DNA of 64,000 nt from Pseudomonas profundi (GCF_008638305.1 NZ_VTPZ01000001.1:434001-498000); one strand, 5' to 3'. Counted from the stretch's first letter, positions 26,706 through 36,674 are shown. Made by a program: numbers and translations. The notes: generated by a model from the letters alone, not told the origin.

Positions 26706-27731
26706 ATGCCGGAAGCGCTAATGAACTATAACGCTCGGGTGCGCGAACGCCCGTTGTGGGCGTCAGTTGTAGCTCAGGCCTTGCATCACTACGGCATATC
26801 GCTGCAGCAGCCCAGCCCAGCCTACACGCTCATGGAAGAAAACCGTGATGCGTCCAGACTCATGGAGCAGCATGCCTGCTCCCTTATATGGGACGAAGCG
26901 ACCCGACTGACCGAGGATGATCTGTTCGGCATGCGTTTGTATCGCATGTTCTGCCCAACCTCGTTCAATGCTATCGCGCTGATTGCCCAGGCAAGCCCCA
27001 CCGTCGGCACCGCCCTTAAGAATATCTCGCGCTTCCTACCTGTCGTGACTACCCAGGTAACGGTCGAATTGTGTCATAGCGAGGACGATACCGAGGTTGT
27101 GCTGCATCCTTTGGGCAAGCCCCATACCCAACATATGGAAAGCTTGATGGGTTTTCTGGCCCGGCTGTTCAGGATGCTGGATCTGAATAATGAAGAGCTG
27201 GTGCGATCAATCCAGCTTGGCCGCATGCCGGGAGAATTGTCCGGTTGCGCCAGGTTGCTGGGCTGCTCTGAATTGACCGTGGGCGACGATTATCGCTTCA
27301 GACTGGCCGGGCATTTGTTCACCAGTCCTCTGGCAAGCGCCGATGCATTCCTGCTGTCGAGGTTTACCGATGCCATGCAAGATCTGCTGGCAAGCCTGCC
27401 GAGCGACGACCTGGTCGAACAGGTCAAACGGCGAATTCAGCAGCTGCTCGGCTCGGGCGATGTATCGGCTGAACGCATCGCTGCGCCGATGAATATCAGT
27501 TCACGACATCTGCGGCGCAAACTGAGCCAGGCGGGGACATCCTACGAGCAACTGGTTGACGAAGTCAGGCGGGATGCAGCGGTACGGATGATTACTGGCG
27601 GTGAGTTATCCCTGACCAGCATCGCCTATGAGCTGGGCTTTCTCGACCCGAGCAGTTTTACCCGCGCGTTCCGCCGCTGGACCGACATGAGCCCAACCGC
27701 CTTCCGGCGCCAGGTTGTCGCGTCCGAATAG
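26706..27731 (+). CDS. AraC-family regulator 2, divergent from DUF1302 copy 3
   Basis: A 341-residue paralogue of the regulator at 18050, with the same N-terminal ligand-binding domain and C-terminal HTH pair (NISSRHLRRKLSQ; ELGFLDPSSFTRAFRRWTDMSPTAFR). AAGGATG lies about 8 bases before the ATG. It is separated from DUF1302 copy 3 by about 456 bases and presumably controls that unit. Cross-regulation of all three units by both regulators is possible given the shared upstream blocks. Confidence 0.9.
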   Translation: MPEALMNYNARVRERPLWASVVAQALHHYGISLQQPSPAYTLMEENRDASRLMEQHACSLIWDEATRLTEDDLFGMRLYRMFCPTSFNAIALIAQASPTVGTALKNISRFLPVVTTQVTVELCHSEDDTEVVLHPLGKPHTQHMESLMGFLARLFRMLDLNNEELVRSIQLGRMPGELSGCARLLGCSELTVGDDYRFRLAGHLFTSPLASADAFLLSRFTDAMQDLLASLPSDDLVEQVKRRIQQLLGSGDVSAERIAAPMNISSRHLRRKLSQAGTSYEQLVDEVRRDAAVRMITGGELSLTSIAYELGFLDPSSFTRAFRRWTDMSPTAFRRQVVASE

Positions 27732-27764
27732 TGGGTTCATTGCTAACTGCGCGGCGCAGGAGCT

Positions 27765-28615
27765 CACGGGCGTAAACCTGGGGGTGTAGCGCGCCTGCGC
27801 TACGCCAATGTCGCGCAGGAACACCAACCTCTGTCGGCGCGTCCGATCGCGGCCCGAGACGCACGCCAACCCCAGGGAAAACCCCGCATGTCTGATCGTG
27901 GCGCGAGAACAGCAATCCGTGCCTGGCCCCTGGGGGTGTAGTGCGCCTGCGCTACGCCAATGTCGTGCAGGGACATCAACCTCTGTCGGCGCGTCCGATC
28001 GCGGCCCGAGACGCTCACCAACCCCAGGGAAAACCGCCGCGCATCCGATCGTGACCCGACGCGCGCATTCCGAGCCCGCCTCCGTGGGGGTGTAGCGCGC
28101 CTGCGCTACGCCAATGTCGTGCAGGAACACCAACCTCTGTCGGCGCGTCCGATCGCGGCCCGAGACGCTCACCAACCCCAGGGAAAACCGCCGCGCATCC
28201 GATCGTGACCCGACGCGCGCATTCCGAGCCCGCCTCCGTGGGGGTGTAGCGCGCCTGCGCTACGCCAATGTCGTGCAGGAACACCAACCTCTGTCGGCGC
28301 GTCCGATCGCGGCCCGAGACGCTCACCAACCCCAGGGAAAACCGCCGCGCATCCGATCGTGACCCGACGCGCGCATTCCGAGCCCGCCTCCGTGGGGGTG
28401 TAGCGCGCCTGCGCTACGCCAATGTCGTGCAGGAACACCAACCTCTGTCGGCGCGTCCGATCGCGGCCCGAGACGCACGCCAACCCCAGGGAAAACCCCG
28501 CATGTCTGATCGTGGCGCGAGAACAGCATTCCGAGCCCGCCCCTGGGGTGTAGCGCGCCTGCGCTACGCCAAAGCCGAGCAAGAACACCAAGCCTCGCGA
28601 GCGCTACGCCAAATC
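27765..28615. repeat. REP family 1 cluster 5 with about 154-base tandem unit
   Basis: A tandem array whose anchor word (ATGTCG followed by GCAGG) recurs at 27808, 27960, 28114, 28268 and 28422, with spacings of 152, 154, 154 and 154 bases. Each unit holds a GTGTAG-type REP and an inverted CACCAACCCCAGG or CACGCCAACCCCAGG partner, with almost identical spacers. The unit differs in length and spacer from the 267-base array, so the two amplified separately. Long frames in it on both strands are artefacts. Confidence 0.87.
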
Positions 28616-28620
28616 CGTTA

Positions 28621-29475
28621 TCACTCGGCCCTTTTGATAAACAACAGCGTCATACGATCACTCTCACCGATCGCCATATAGTGCGCTCGGTCGTCATAGC
28701 CCAGGCGCAGCGTGGGTGGCAGGGTCCATACGCCCTTGGGGTGATCCTTGGTGTCTTGTGGATTCTGATTGACCGGGCTGCGCGAGGCCAACTCGAAGCC
28801 GGCCTCGGTCGCCAGCTCGATAACCAGCGCTTCGCTGACATAGCCGGTCTCGATCATCTGTTCCAGGGAGGTCCCAGGCCGCGCGCTGTGCTCCACCAGG
28901 CCAAGATAGCCACCTGGCTTCAGGACCTCATACATCTTGTTGAATACAACCTGAGTCTCCTCCTTACCCGCCGCTAACCAGTTGTGCACGTTGCGAAAGG
29001 TCAGTACCCGGTCGGCTATCCCCGGCTCGGCAATGGGGTTTTCCGGATCATAATCCAGCACCGCCAGTTCAACCTTGTCGAACTTGCCGCGGCCCTGCTC
29101 CAGTCTTTTCTCGAACTCTGCGCGGCTTTCCCGAAAATAGTCGACAGGACTCTCCGGATCGAAATGTGCAGCGATCAGCCGACCTTCTTCGTGCAACATG
29201 GGAGCGAGTATTTCGGTATACCAGCCCTCCCCCGGCCAGATCTCCACCACGGTGTGGTCTGGCATCACCGAAAAGAAGCCCAGCGTCGCCTCCGGGTTGC
29301 GGTAGGCGTCACGCATGACATTGGATATCCGCCGTGTCGGATTACCGACTGCCTGGCGGATGGCGTCGCGTTGCTCGAACGACAACTCCGGTGGTGGGGG
29401 CGCCATTGCCTTGTCCTGGGCAAAACCCAGGCTCGAGAAGAGTATGGCCGCAGCAGCGATTAACATTTTTGACAT
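28621..29475 (-). CDS. Secreted class I methyltransferase-like protein
   Basis: A 284-residue protein of the predicted-methyltransferase group COG4798, with an N-terminal signal peptide (MSKMLIAAAAILFSSLGFAQ) that would export it to the periplasm. The SAM-binding motif I is VVEIWPGEGWYTEILAP (about residues 75-91), and YEVLKPGGYLGLVEH resembles later Rossmann motifs. The substrate is unknown, and a periplasmic methyltransferase would lack an obvious SAM supply, so catalysis is not assured. It lies alone between two REP clusters of different families. Confidence 0.75.
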   Translation of the reverse strand: MSKMLIAAAAILFSSLGFAQDKAMAPPPPELSFEQRDAIRQAVGNPTRRISNVMRDAYRNPEATLGFFSVMPDHTVVEIWPGEGWYTEILAPMLHEEGRLIAAHFDPESPVDYFRESRAEFEKRLEQGRGKFDKVELAVLDYDPENPIAEPGIADRVLTFRNVHNWLAAGKEETQVVFNKMYEVLKPGGYLGLVEHSARPGTSLEQMIETGYVSEALVIELATEAGFELASRSPVNQNPQDTKDHPKGVWTLPPTLRLGYDDRAHYMAIGESDRMTLLFIKRAE

Positions 29476-30020
29476 GGGTGCATTCCAGCTGGGTGCTTAT
29501 CAGAAGATCCTAGCCTAACAGGTAGGCGGCGACGATTCCTATGCCAGCCACGGGTTTGGTGGGGTTGTCGAGCCTCGGCATGATTGAGCAGACAGGAAGC
29601 CGAGAACTTGGTTCGGACTGGTTTTCGTAGGGGGGGCGCCCTCGCCGCGACGGCGTCCGCAGGATGCCCAGGATTTTGGTGCACTCTGTAATGGCTGGCC
29701 TGGCGGCCAGCGTCGTGCCGAGGGCGACACTCCCACGGGTTTGTGCAGCGCGCCACTAAGGGGCATAACTAGAACTCGGTGCCACCGGTCGAAGCTGGCT
29801 CTCTGTAGGAGCGGCGCCCTCGCCGCGACGGCGTCCGCAGGATGCCCAGGTTTTTTGAAGCTGTACTCGCTCGAATAATAGAAGGCCTTCATCATCAAAG
29901 CTGCTTATGCAGCTCCATTCCATCCGTAGCACATAGTTCACGCCCGGTTTAACTGACTATAAGGTCACTCCACACGCCGTCTGGTACAGCGACCTCCCCT
30001 ACTTCTAGCAAGGATCAACC
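29476..30020. repeat. Intergenic region with REP family 2 elements
   Basis: No gene is supported in these 545 bases. Two near-identical GTAGG-type elements (CGCCCTCGCCGCGACGGCG, then CCGCAGGATGCCCAG) lie at about 29627-29672 and 29806-29851. An inverted partner (GTCGTGCCGAGGGCGACACT) is near 29710-29735. The remainder, nearest 30020, must contain the promoter for the acyl-CoA dehydrogenase operon. Confidence 0.75.
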
Positions 30021-31217
<1,197 letters not shown>

Positions 31218-31229
31218 GTGCTACTGCGA

Positions 31230-31260
31230 GCAGCGCCGGTTGTTTCCATCCCGGCGCTGC
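31230..31260 (+). other. Hairpin between dehydrogenase and SDR genes
   Basis: GCAGCGCCGG and CCGGCGCTGC form a perfect 10-base stem 13 bases after the dehydrogenase stop. No T tract follows, so it is more likely an mRNA-stability or processing element than a terminator. Confidence 0.4.
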
Positions 31261-31297
31261 CATCCTTACTGATGCACCGTTTTATCGAGGAAGAATC

Positions 31298-32062
31298 ATG
31301 AGCAAATTATTTGACCTGACCGGCAAAGTCGCGGTCATCACCGGTTCAACCAAGGGCATCGGTCGCGCTATTGCCGAAGAATATGCCAAGGCCGGTGCCA
31401 AGGTGGTCATTTCCAGCCGCAAGGCAGACGCCTGTGACAAGGTGGCCAACGAACTTAAAGAGCAAGGCTTCGATGCGCTGCCGATTGCTTGCCACGTGGG
31501 CGACAAGGCCCAGCTGCAGAATCTGGTTGATACCACGATTGCTACCTGGGGCAAGATCGACATCCTGGTGTGTAACGCGGCGACCAACCCGGTGTACGGC
31601 CCAACCTCGCAAGTCAGCGACGAAGCCTTCGACAAGATCATGGGCACCAACGTCAAGGGCACGTTCTGGCTGTGCAACATGGTTATCCCGCAGATGGTCG
31701 AGCTGGGTGGCGGGTCCATCGTGCTGCTGTCGAGCATCGCCGGCATCCGTGCCAGCGCCAATATTGGCGTATACGGGATGTCCAAGGCAGCCGAAGCCGG
31801 CCTAGCGCGCAACCTGTCGCTGGAGTGGGGTCCGAAGAACATTCGCGTCAACTCCATCGCACCCGGCCTGATCCGCACCGATTTCGCCCAGGCTCTGCTG
31901 GACGATCCGGACCGCCTCAAGCGTGTGGAAGAAAAACTCCCGCTGCGCCGTGTTGGTGAGCCAGTCGATATCGCCGGTGTTGCACTATTCCTTGGCTCCG
32001 CAGCCGGCGCTTACGTAACCGGGCAAACCATTGTGGCGGACGGTGGCGACACTATTACCTGA
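31298..32062 (+). CDS. SDR-family oxidoreductase (DHRS4-like)
   Basis: A classical short-chain dehydrogenase of 254 residues. The cofactor motif is TGSTKGIG (residues about 16-23), NAAT follows, the catalytic Ser is in LLSSIAG and the Tyr-x3-Lys is YGMSK. The C-terminal YVTGQTIVADGG is typical. A hydroxyacyl/ketoacyl-CoA oxidoreductase role would fit between the ACAD10/11-type dehydrogenase and kinase genes, as LvaD does in levulinate catabolism, but specificity cannot be read. GAGGAAG lies about 8 bases before the ATG. Confidence 0.87.
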   Translation: MSKLFDLTGKVAVITGSTKGIGRAIAEEYAKAGAKVVISSRKADACDKVANELKEQGFDALPIACHVGDKAQLQNLVDTTIATWGKIDILVCNAATNPVYGPTSQVSDEAFDKIMGTNVKGTFWLCNMVIPQMVELGGGSIVLLSSIAGIRASANIGVYGMSKAAEAGLARNLSLEWGPKNIRVNSIAPGLIRTDFAQALLDDPDRLKRVEEKLPLRRVGEPVDIAGVALFLGSAAGAYVTGQTIVADGGDTIT

Positions 32063-32081
32063 TCCTCCCCATATAGCACCT

Positions 32082-32107
32082 ACATGCCAGGCCCCGACCT
32101 GGCATGT
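32082..32107 (+). terminator. Strong stem-loop after SDR gene
   Basis: ACATGCCAGG and CCTGGCATGT form a perfect 10-base stem with a 6-base loop, 20 bases after the SDR stop. The following bases are only mildly T-rich (TACGTTTAGG), so termination is partial at best; the kinase gene starts 80 bases later. Confidence 0.45.
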
Positions 32108-32186
32108 TACGTTTAGGCCTGTTCACTTCATTTTGCCTCGGCATGGAAAGTGACCTTATAACCGAAAATATTACAGGACCTGCTAG

Positions 32187-33236
32187 ATGAGCGAAGCAAC
32201 CCTGATCGACGTGTTACCGGCGCATCGCCTGGACGAAGCAAAACTCGCAGCCTATTTGCAAGGACGCCTGCCTGACGTAGAGCACGGCATCAAGCTTCAG
32301 CAATTTCAGGGTGGCCAGTCCAACCCGACCTATCTGATGGAAATCGGCGAGAAGCGCTACGTTCTGCGCAAGAAGCCGCCGGGCAAACTGCTGCCCTCGG
32401 CGCACATGGTCGAGCGTGAATTTCAGGTGATCAATGCCCTGGGCCAGACCGACGTTCCGGTCCCCGCTGCCCGTCTGCTTTGCGAAGATCCCGAGGTTAT
32501 CGGCACCGCGTTCTACGTCATGGACCATGTGGACGGCCGGGTTTACTCGCAGCCGCTGCTGCAGGATGTCGCCATCGAGCAGCGCATGCCGATCCACAGG
32601 TCAATGATCCAGACCATGGCCCAGCTGCACAACGTGGATTGGAAAGCGGTGGGGCTGGAATCCTACGGCAAGGCCGAAGGGTATGTGCCGCGCCAGATCA
32701 AGCGCTGGAGTGGCCAGTTTGAAGCCAGCCGCACCGGCGATATGCCGTCCATGGACGCGCTGATGGCCTGGCTGCCGGAAAACGCGCCCAAGGATGACCA
32801 CACCACCATCGCCCATGGCGATTTCCGCATGGGCAACCTGATTCTGCACCCGAGCGAGCCGAAGGTTGTGGCCATTCTGGACTGGGAGCTGGCGACGCTG
32901 GGTCATCCGCTGTCCGATCTCGCCTATTGCTGTCTGCCCTACCATCAGCCCGCCAGCGCCGAAGGTATGCGTGGCATGCAGGGGCTGGATCTGAAAGCGC
33001 GCAACATTCCCGAAGAGCAGCAGGTGCTGGACTGGTACTGCGAGTTCACTGGCCGCACTGAAGTGCCGGACTGGAACTTCTTCCTGGCATTCTCCCTGTT
33101 CCGTTTGGCTGCCATCGTCCAGGGCGTGTACCACCGCGCGCTGCAGGGTAATGCGAGTAACGCCGATGCGCTGGAAGTTGGCAAGCGCGCCGGGTTACTG
33201 GCTGACATTGGCTGGGAAATCGCCCAGCGCAAGTAA
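32187..33236 (+). CDS. ACAD10/11-type acyl kinase, phosphotransferase (APH) family
   Basis: A 349-residue aminoglycoside-phosphotransferase-fold kinase. The family signature GGQSNPTY and LRKKPPGKLLPSAH near the N-terminus match the ACAD10/11 kinase half. The catalytic HGDFRMGNL is near residue 210 and the metal-binding ILDWELATLG near 230. Characterised relatives (ACAD10/11 N-terminal half; LvaA) phosphorylate the 4-hydroxyl of acyl-CoAs. No separate LvaB-like small subunit is seen nearby. Antibiotic modification is unlikely given the metabolic neighbours. Confidence 0.85.
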   Translation: MSEATLIDVLPAHRLDEAKLAAYLQGRLPDVEHGIKLQQFQGGQSNPTYLMEIGEKRYVLRKKPPGKLLPSAHMVEREFQVINALGQTDVPVPAARLLCEDPEVIGTAFYVMDHVDGRVYSQPLLQDVAIEQRMPIHRSMIQTMAQLHNVDWKAVGLESYGKAEGYVPRQIKRWSGQFEASRTGDMPSMDALMAWLPENAPKDDHTTIAHGDFRMGNLILHPSEPKVVAILDWELATLGHPLSDLAYCCLPYHQPASAEGMRGMQGLDLKARNIPEEQQVLDWYCEFTGRTEVPDWNFFLAFSLFRLAAIVQGVYHRALQGNASNADALEVGKRAGLLADIGWEIAQRK

Positions 33237-33247
33237 ACCGTACTAAT

Positions 33248-33273
33248 TAGGGCGTAGCGCACCTGCACTACGC
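33248..33273. repeat. Solitary degenerate REP family 1 copy
   Basis: GGGCGTAGCGCACCTGC then ACTACGCC resembles the family 1 palindrome but lacks the CCTGGGG head. It lies between the kinase and surE-like genes and is the only family 1 copy inside an apparent operon. Confidence 0.65.
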
Positions 33274-33307
33274 CAGATGTCGATTAGAACAATGAGCGAA
33301 CACAGCC

Positions 33308-34138
33308 ATGAGCAAACCAATCAAGCGCGTCCTGCTGACCAACGATGACGGTTGGCGCGGACCCGGCATGTCCATCATGGAAGAAATCGCCAGAGAAATT
33401 GCCGAGGAAGTGTGGATCATCGCCCCGGACCTGGACCAGAGCGGCGTCTCCATGTCGATCACTCTGCATTCGCCGCTGCGCGTGCACCACATGGGCGACA
33501 ATCGCCTGAGCATCAGCGGCACCCCCAGTGACTGCGTGCTGCTGGCAGTGGGCGAGCTTATGCCCGAGATGCCGGACCTGGTGCTTTCCGGCGTGAATGC
33601 CGGCGCCAATATCAGTGATTCGGTGGCCTATTCAGGCACCATTGGCGGCGCGATGACTGCGACACTGATGGGCATCCCGTCCATCGCCCTGTCGCAGGCT
33701 TACCACAAGGGCAGTGACATTCACTGGGATACGGCACGCAAGTTCGGCCCCGGCATCGTGCGTGCGCTTCTGGAGAAGGGCTGGCCGACCGATTGCGCCA
33801 TGAATATCAACTTCCCTGCCTGCACGCCCGAACAGGTCACCGGTGTAGCCACCTGCCGTGCGCGCGCGGGCAGCATCGGCGGAATCAATATCGAATGTCG
33901 GCGCGACACCCGCGATGTGCCCTATTTCTGGCTCGGCTTTCAGCGCCAGACCGAGCGCATTATCGGCCTGGATACTGATGTCGGTGCGCTTCGCGCCGGT
34001 CGCATCGCCATTTCGCCGCTGCGTTTCGAGCGGGATATCGCCAGTTGGCAGATTGATAACGATGCCGTCGCCCGTGGCCTCGGGATCGAGCCGCAGGCGG
34101 AGCGCGACATCGGAAGCGATCCAAGCATCGACCACTGA
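33308..34138 (+). CDS. SurE-family phosphatase / 5'-nucleotidase paralogue
   Basis: A 276-residue SurE-fold phosphatase. The metal-binding motif LLTNDDGWRGPG has Asp13-Asp14, and further family blocks are SGTPSDCV, SGVNAGANISDSVAYSGTIGGAM and NINFP. SurE normally sits with pcm, nlpD and rpoS; none is here, so this is probably a second copy. Its position next to an acyl kinase raises the possibility of a phosphorylated metabolite as substrate, but that is speculation. Nucleotide or polyphosphate hydrolysis remains the default. Confidence 0.85.
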   Translation: MSKPIKRVLLTNDDGWRGPGMSIMEEIAREIAEEVWIIAPDLDQSGVSMSITLHSPLRVHHMGDNRLSISGTPSDCVLLAVGELMPEMPDLVLSGVNAGANISDSVAYSGTIGGAMTATLMGIPSIALSQAYHKGSDIHWDTARKFGPGIVRALLEKGWPTDCAMNINFPACTPEQVTGVATCRARAGSIGGINIECRRDTRDVPYFWLGFQRQTERIIGLDTDVGALRAGRIAISPLRFERDIASWQIDNDAVARGLGIEPQAERDIGSDPSIDH

Positions 34139-34185
34139 AGCGTTATCCCCCTTCTGAAAGCTTGCCCTTACTACAGGAGTCAACA

Positions 34186-34974
34186 ATGCAACGTTACAAC
34201 AACAAGATTGCCCTGATCACCGGTGCCGGTAGCGGGATCGGCCGTGCAACTGCGGTGCGACTGGCAAGTGAAGGTGCCCGGATCATGCTCGTGGACCGCA
34301 ATAACGAAGGCTTGCAACAGACCCTGTCCGAGCTGCCTGAAGGTGCCGAGGCCATATCGAAAGAAGTCGACGTCTCGGTCGAGGCTGAGGTTGAACAGTG
34401 CGTCGCCGACGCCCTCGCCCACTTCGGCAAAATCGACGTGCTGTGCAATAACGCCGGCATCGCTGGCGGGGATTACAGCACCGCACCCGATCAGAGCCTG
34501 GAAACCTGGCAAAAAATCATTGCTGTGAATCTGTACGGGGTCATGCTGTTCACCAAGTACGTCAGCCGTCACATGCTTGAGCAGGGCCAGGGCGCGATTG
34601 TTAATACCGCGTCAGTGGCCGGCATTCGTTCCGGCGCGGGTGGCAATGCCTACAGCGCCTCCAAGGCTGGCGTAATCAACTTCACCATGACGACTGCCTG
34701 CGATCTGGGTGGCTCGAATATTCGCGTCAATGCGGTGTGTCCGGGTCTGGTGGAAACCGGCATGACCAAACCAGTGTTCGATTACGCCCGCGCCAATGAC
34801 AAAGAAGCCAAACTCGGCGCCCGCTGCGAACTGCGCCGCTACGGCCGCCCGGATGAAATCGCCTCGGTTATAGCCTTTCTGGCCAGCGATGATGCCAGCT
34901 ACATGACCGGGCAGGCGTTGGCAGTGGATGGTGGGAATACCGCATCGCTGAATTTGCCGGGGATGAAGGTTTGA
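34186..34974 (+). CDS. SDR-family oxidoreductase
   Basis: A classical short-chain dehydrogenase of 262 residues from the ATG at 34186 (MQRYNNKIAL), which has AGGAG 7 bases upstream; the frame is open to 34162. TGAGSGIGRA, NNAG, the catalytic Ser in NTASVAG and YSASK are all present. The C-terminus has MTGQALAVDGG. It is the last gene of the plus-strand catabolic set, 47 bases after the SurE-like gene. The substrate is not predictable. Confidence 0.87.
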   Translation: MQRYNNKIALITGAGSGIGRATAVRLASEGARIMLVDRNNEGLQQTLSELPEGAEAISKEVDVSVEAEVEQCVADALAHFGKIDVLCNNAGIAGGDYSTAPDQSLETWQKIIAVNLYGVMLFTKYVSRHMLEQGQGAIVNTASVAGIRSGAGGNAYSASKAGVINFTMTTACDLGGSNIRVNAVCPGLVETGMTKPVFDYARANDKEAKLGARCELRRYGRPDEIASVIAFLASDDASYMTGQALAVDGGNTASLNLPGMKV

Positions 34975-35385
34975 GTTTTTGCGAGTAGCGAGGAGTGCTT
35001 TCTCGGAGGCTGAGCTGGCCGGAGACCTGGCGTAGCGCAGGCGCACTACACCCCCAGGAAGGCGTCGGCTGAGCGCATTATTTCACCGAAGACCTCGGGA
35101 GTAGCTCGGTGCGGGCTTACCCCGCTGGCGGCATGCCTCGGGCCGCGTTCGGACGCGCCGACGAGGTTGGTGAGCGCTATGTGGCTGCGTTCAGGCTCCC
35201 CTACGAGTCCAGCGTGCGCTGCAAAACCTGGCGTAGCGCAGGCGCGCTACACCCCCAGGGAGGCGCACGGCAGGCGGGACCTGTGACGCAGGAACATGTC
35301 TGCCGCCGTATACCCGACCGGGTACCTTGAATTGACCGCCATTAAGGTCGAATATCAATTCAGCACTCCATTTCAGGATCTGGTC
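34975..35385. repeat. Intergenic region with two REP family 1 copies
   Basis: Two copies in reverse orientation (GGCGTAGCGCAGGCGC, then CTACACCCCCAGG) at about 35029-35058 and 35230-35260, with degenerate CGGACGCGCCGACGAGGTT partner sequence between them (about 35150). No gene is supported upstream of the methyltransferase start. Confidence 0.75.
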
Positions 35386-35919
35386 ATGGTTACTCCCCCT
35401 TTATCCATCGAATACACAACCGGCCGCTGCAAATTCAGCGCTTTGCTTTATGGCATTTGCGAGAGCGGTATTTGCGCGATCCTGTTGGGCGATGAGCCGC
35501 AGACACTCGTTGAGGATCTCCAGCGACGCTTTCCAACAAGCGAGATACGACAGCAGGATGCCGCCCTCGAATCAGAACTGGCTGTGCTTCTCGCTTACAT
35601 CGATACCCCCGGATCGACACTTACCGCTTTGCCGCGTCCGTTAGCGCCCTTCGGAACGCAGTTCCAGCAGCAGGTATGGCAGACGCTCAGCCAGGTCGGC
35701 ACTGGCGAGACGATCACATACAGCGAGCTCGCGCGGCGTTGCGGTCGGCCGACGGCCATGCGCGCCGTGGCCGGCGCCTGCGCAGCTAACCCGCTGGCCA
35801 TCGTTGTACCCTGCCACCGCGTGCTGCGTAGCGACGGCGGAATATCGGGTTATCGATGGGGCGTTGAGCGCAAGCGTAGTCTGATCGAACTCGAGAAACG
35901 CCTCGCCGCCGGGATCTGA
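35386..35919 (+). CDS. Methylated-DNA-[protein]-cysteine S-methyltransferase (Ogt/Ada-C type)
   Basis: Suicide DNA repair protein removing O6-alkylguanine. The active-site PCHRV is in VVPCHRVLRSDGG and the helix-turn-helix contains TITYSELARRCGRPTAMRAV. The start at 35386 (MVTPPLSIEY) has CAGGAT upstream and gives about 177 residues, right for Ogt; the frame is open to 35296 without family similarity. Its stop is one base before the alkB start, so the pair is an alkylation-repair operon. No Ada N-terminal metal-binding domain is present. Confidence 0.87.
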   Translation: MVTPPLSIEYTTGRCKFSALLYGICESGICAILLGDEPQTLVEDLQRRFPTSEIRQQDAALESELAVLLAYIDTPGSTLTALPRPLAPFGTQFQQQVWQTLSQVGTGETITYSELARRCGRPTAMRAVAGACAANPLAIVVPCHRVLRSDGGISGYRWGVERKRSLIELEKRLAAGI

Positions 35920-35920
35920 C

Positions 35921-36574
35921 ATGGCCGGGACGCTTGATCTGTTCGAACATCAACCCGAACCGCCCCAACCACTGGCCGAGGGTGCCTGGCTCCTGCGCGG
36001 CTTCGTGCTTGACGATGCGGAACAGCTGTTAACCGACCTGCAACAGGTTGCCGCCAGGGCGCCCTTCCGCCACCAGGTAACGCCCGGCGGATATAGCATG
36101 TCGGCAGCCATGACCAGTTGTGGCGATCTGGGCTGGGTAACCGACCGGCACGGCTATCGCTACAGCCCGACTGACCCACTGGACGATCAACCCTGGCCGG
36201 CACTGCCTGATTCATTCAAGCAGTTAGCAGCGCGTGCAGCCGAGCGCGCAGGATATCCCGGTTTTGCTCCCCAGAGCTGCCTGATTAACCGCTATGAAAC
36301 CGGCGCACGTATGGCGCTACATCAGGACAAGGACGAGCAGGATCTTTTCGCACCGATCGTCTCGGTGTCGCTAGGTGCGCCCATCAGCTTTATGTTTGGC
36401 GGCCCGACCCGCTCACATCAGCCGGTACGGTGGAAGATCGAACATGGTGACGTGCTGGTGTGGGGAGGCCCAAGTCGTTTGTTCTTCCACGGCGTTGCGC
36501 CGCTGGGCAAGCGTGCCGACCATCCACTCACGGGTTCGGTACGCTACAACCTGACGTTCAGAAAGGTGCGCTGA
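35921..36574 (+). CDS. alkB: AlkB DNA oxidative demethylase
   Basis: Fe(II)/2-oxoglutarate dioxygenase repairing 1-methyladenine and 3-methylcytosine. It has 217 residues, the usual AlkB length. The iron ligands are His-x-Asp in LHQDKDEQD and the distal His in FFHGVAP; the 2-oxoglutarate arginines are in the C-terminal RYNLTFRKVR. It is translationally coupled to the upstream methyltransferase gene. Confidence 0.93.
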   Translation: MAGTLDLFEHQPEPPQPLAEGAWLLRGFVLDDAEQLLTDLQQVAARAPFRHQVTPGGYSMSAAMTSCGDLGWVTDRHGYRYSPTDPLDDQPWPALPDSFKQLAARAAERAGYPGFAPQSCLINRYETGARMALHQDKDEQDLFAPIVSVSLGAPISFMFGGPTRSHQPVRWKIEHGDVLVWGGPSRLFFHGVAPLGKRADHPLTGSVRYNLTFRKVR

Positions 36575-36674
36575 GGCAAACGCAGAACGCGTCTGGCTTG
36601 AGTAAAACGCGTATGAATCCGGGAACAGACCAGCGCTGCGAATGCTCTCGCAACGCCGGCAGTCCAGCCAACCG

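Noticed and set aside
13565-28615. Regularly spaced repeats as a CRISPR array
   Set aside because: Repeat units are 154 and 267 bases, spacers are themselves near-identical, repeats are palindromic REPs, and no cas genes are present.
27606-28681. Several 80-190-codon frames on both strands
   Set aside because: All derive from the 154-base REP array; translations are near-identical repeats.
32187-33236. Aminoglycoside resistance kinase
   Set aside because: The fold is APH, but the sequence motifs and neighbours match the ACAD10/11 acyl-kinase branch.
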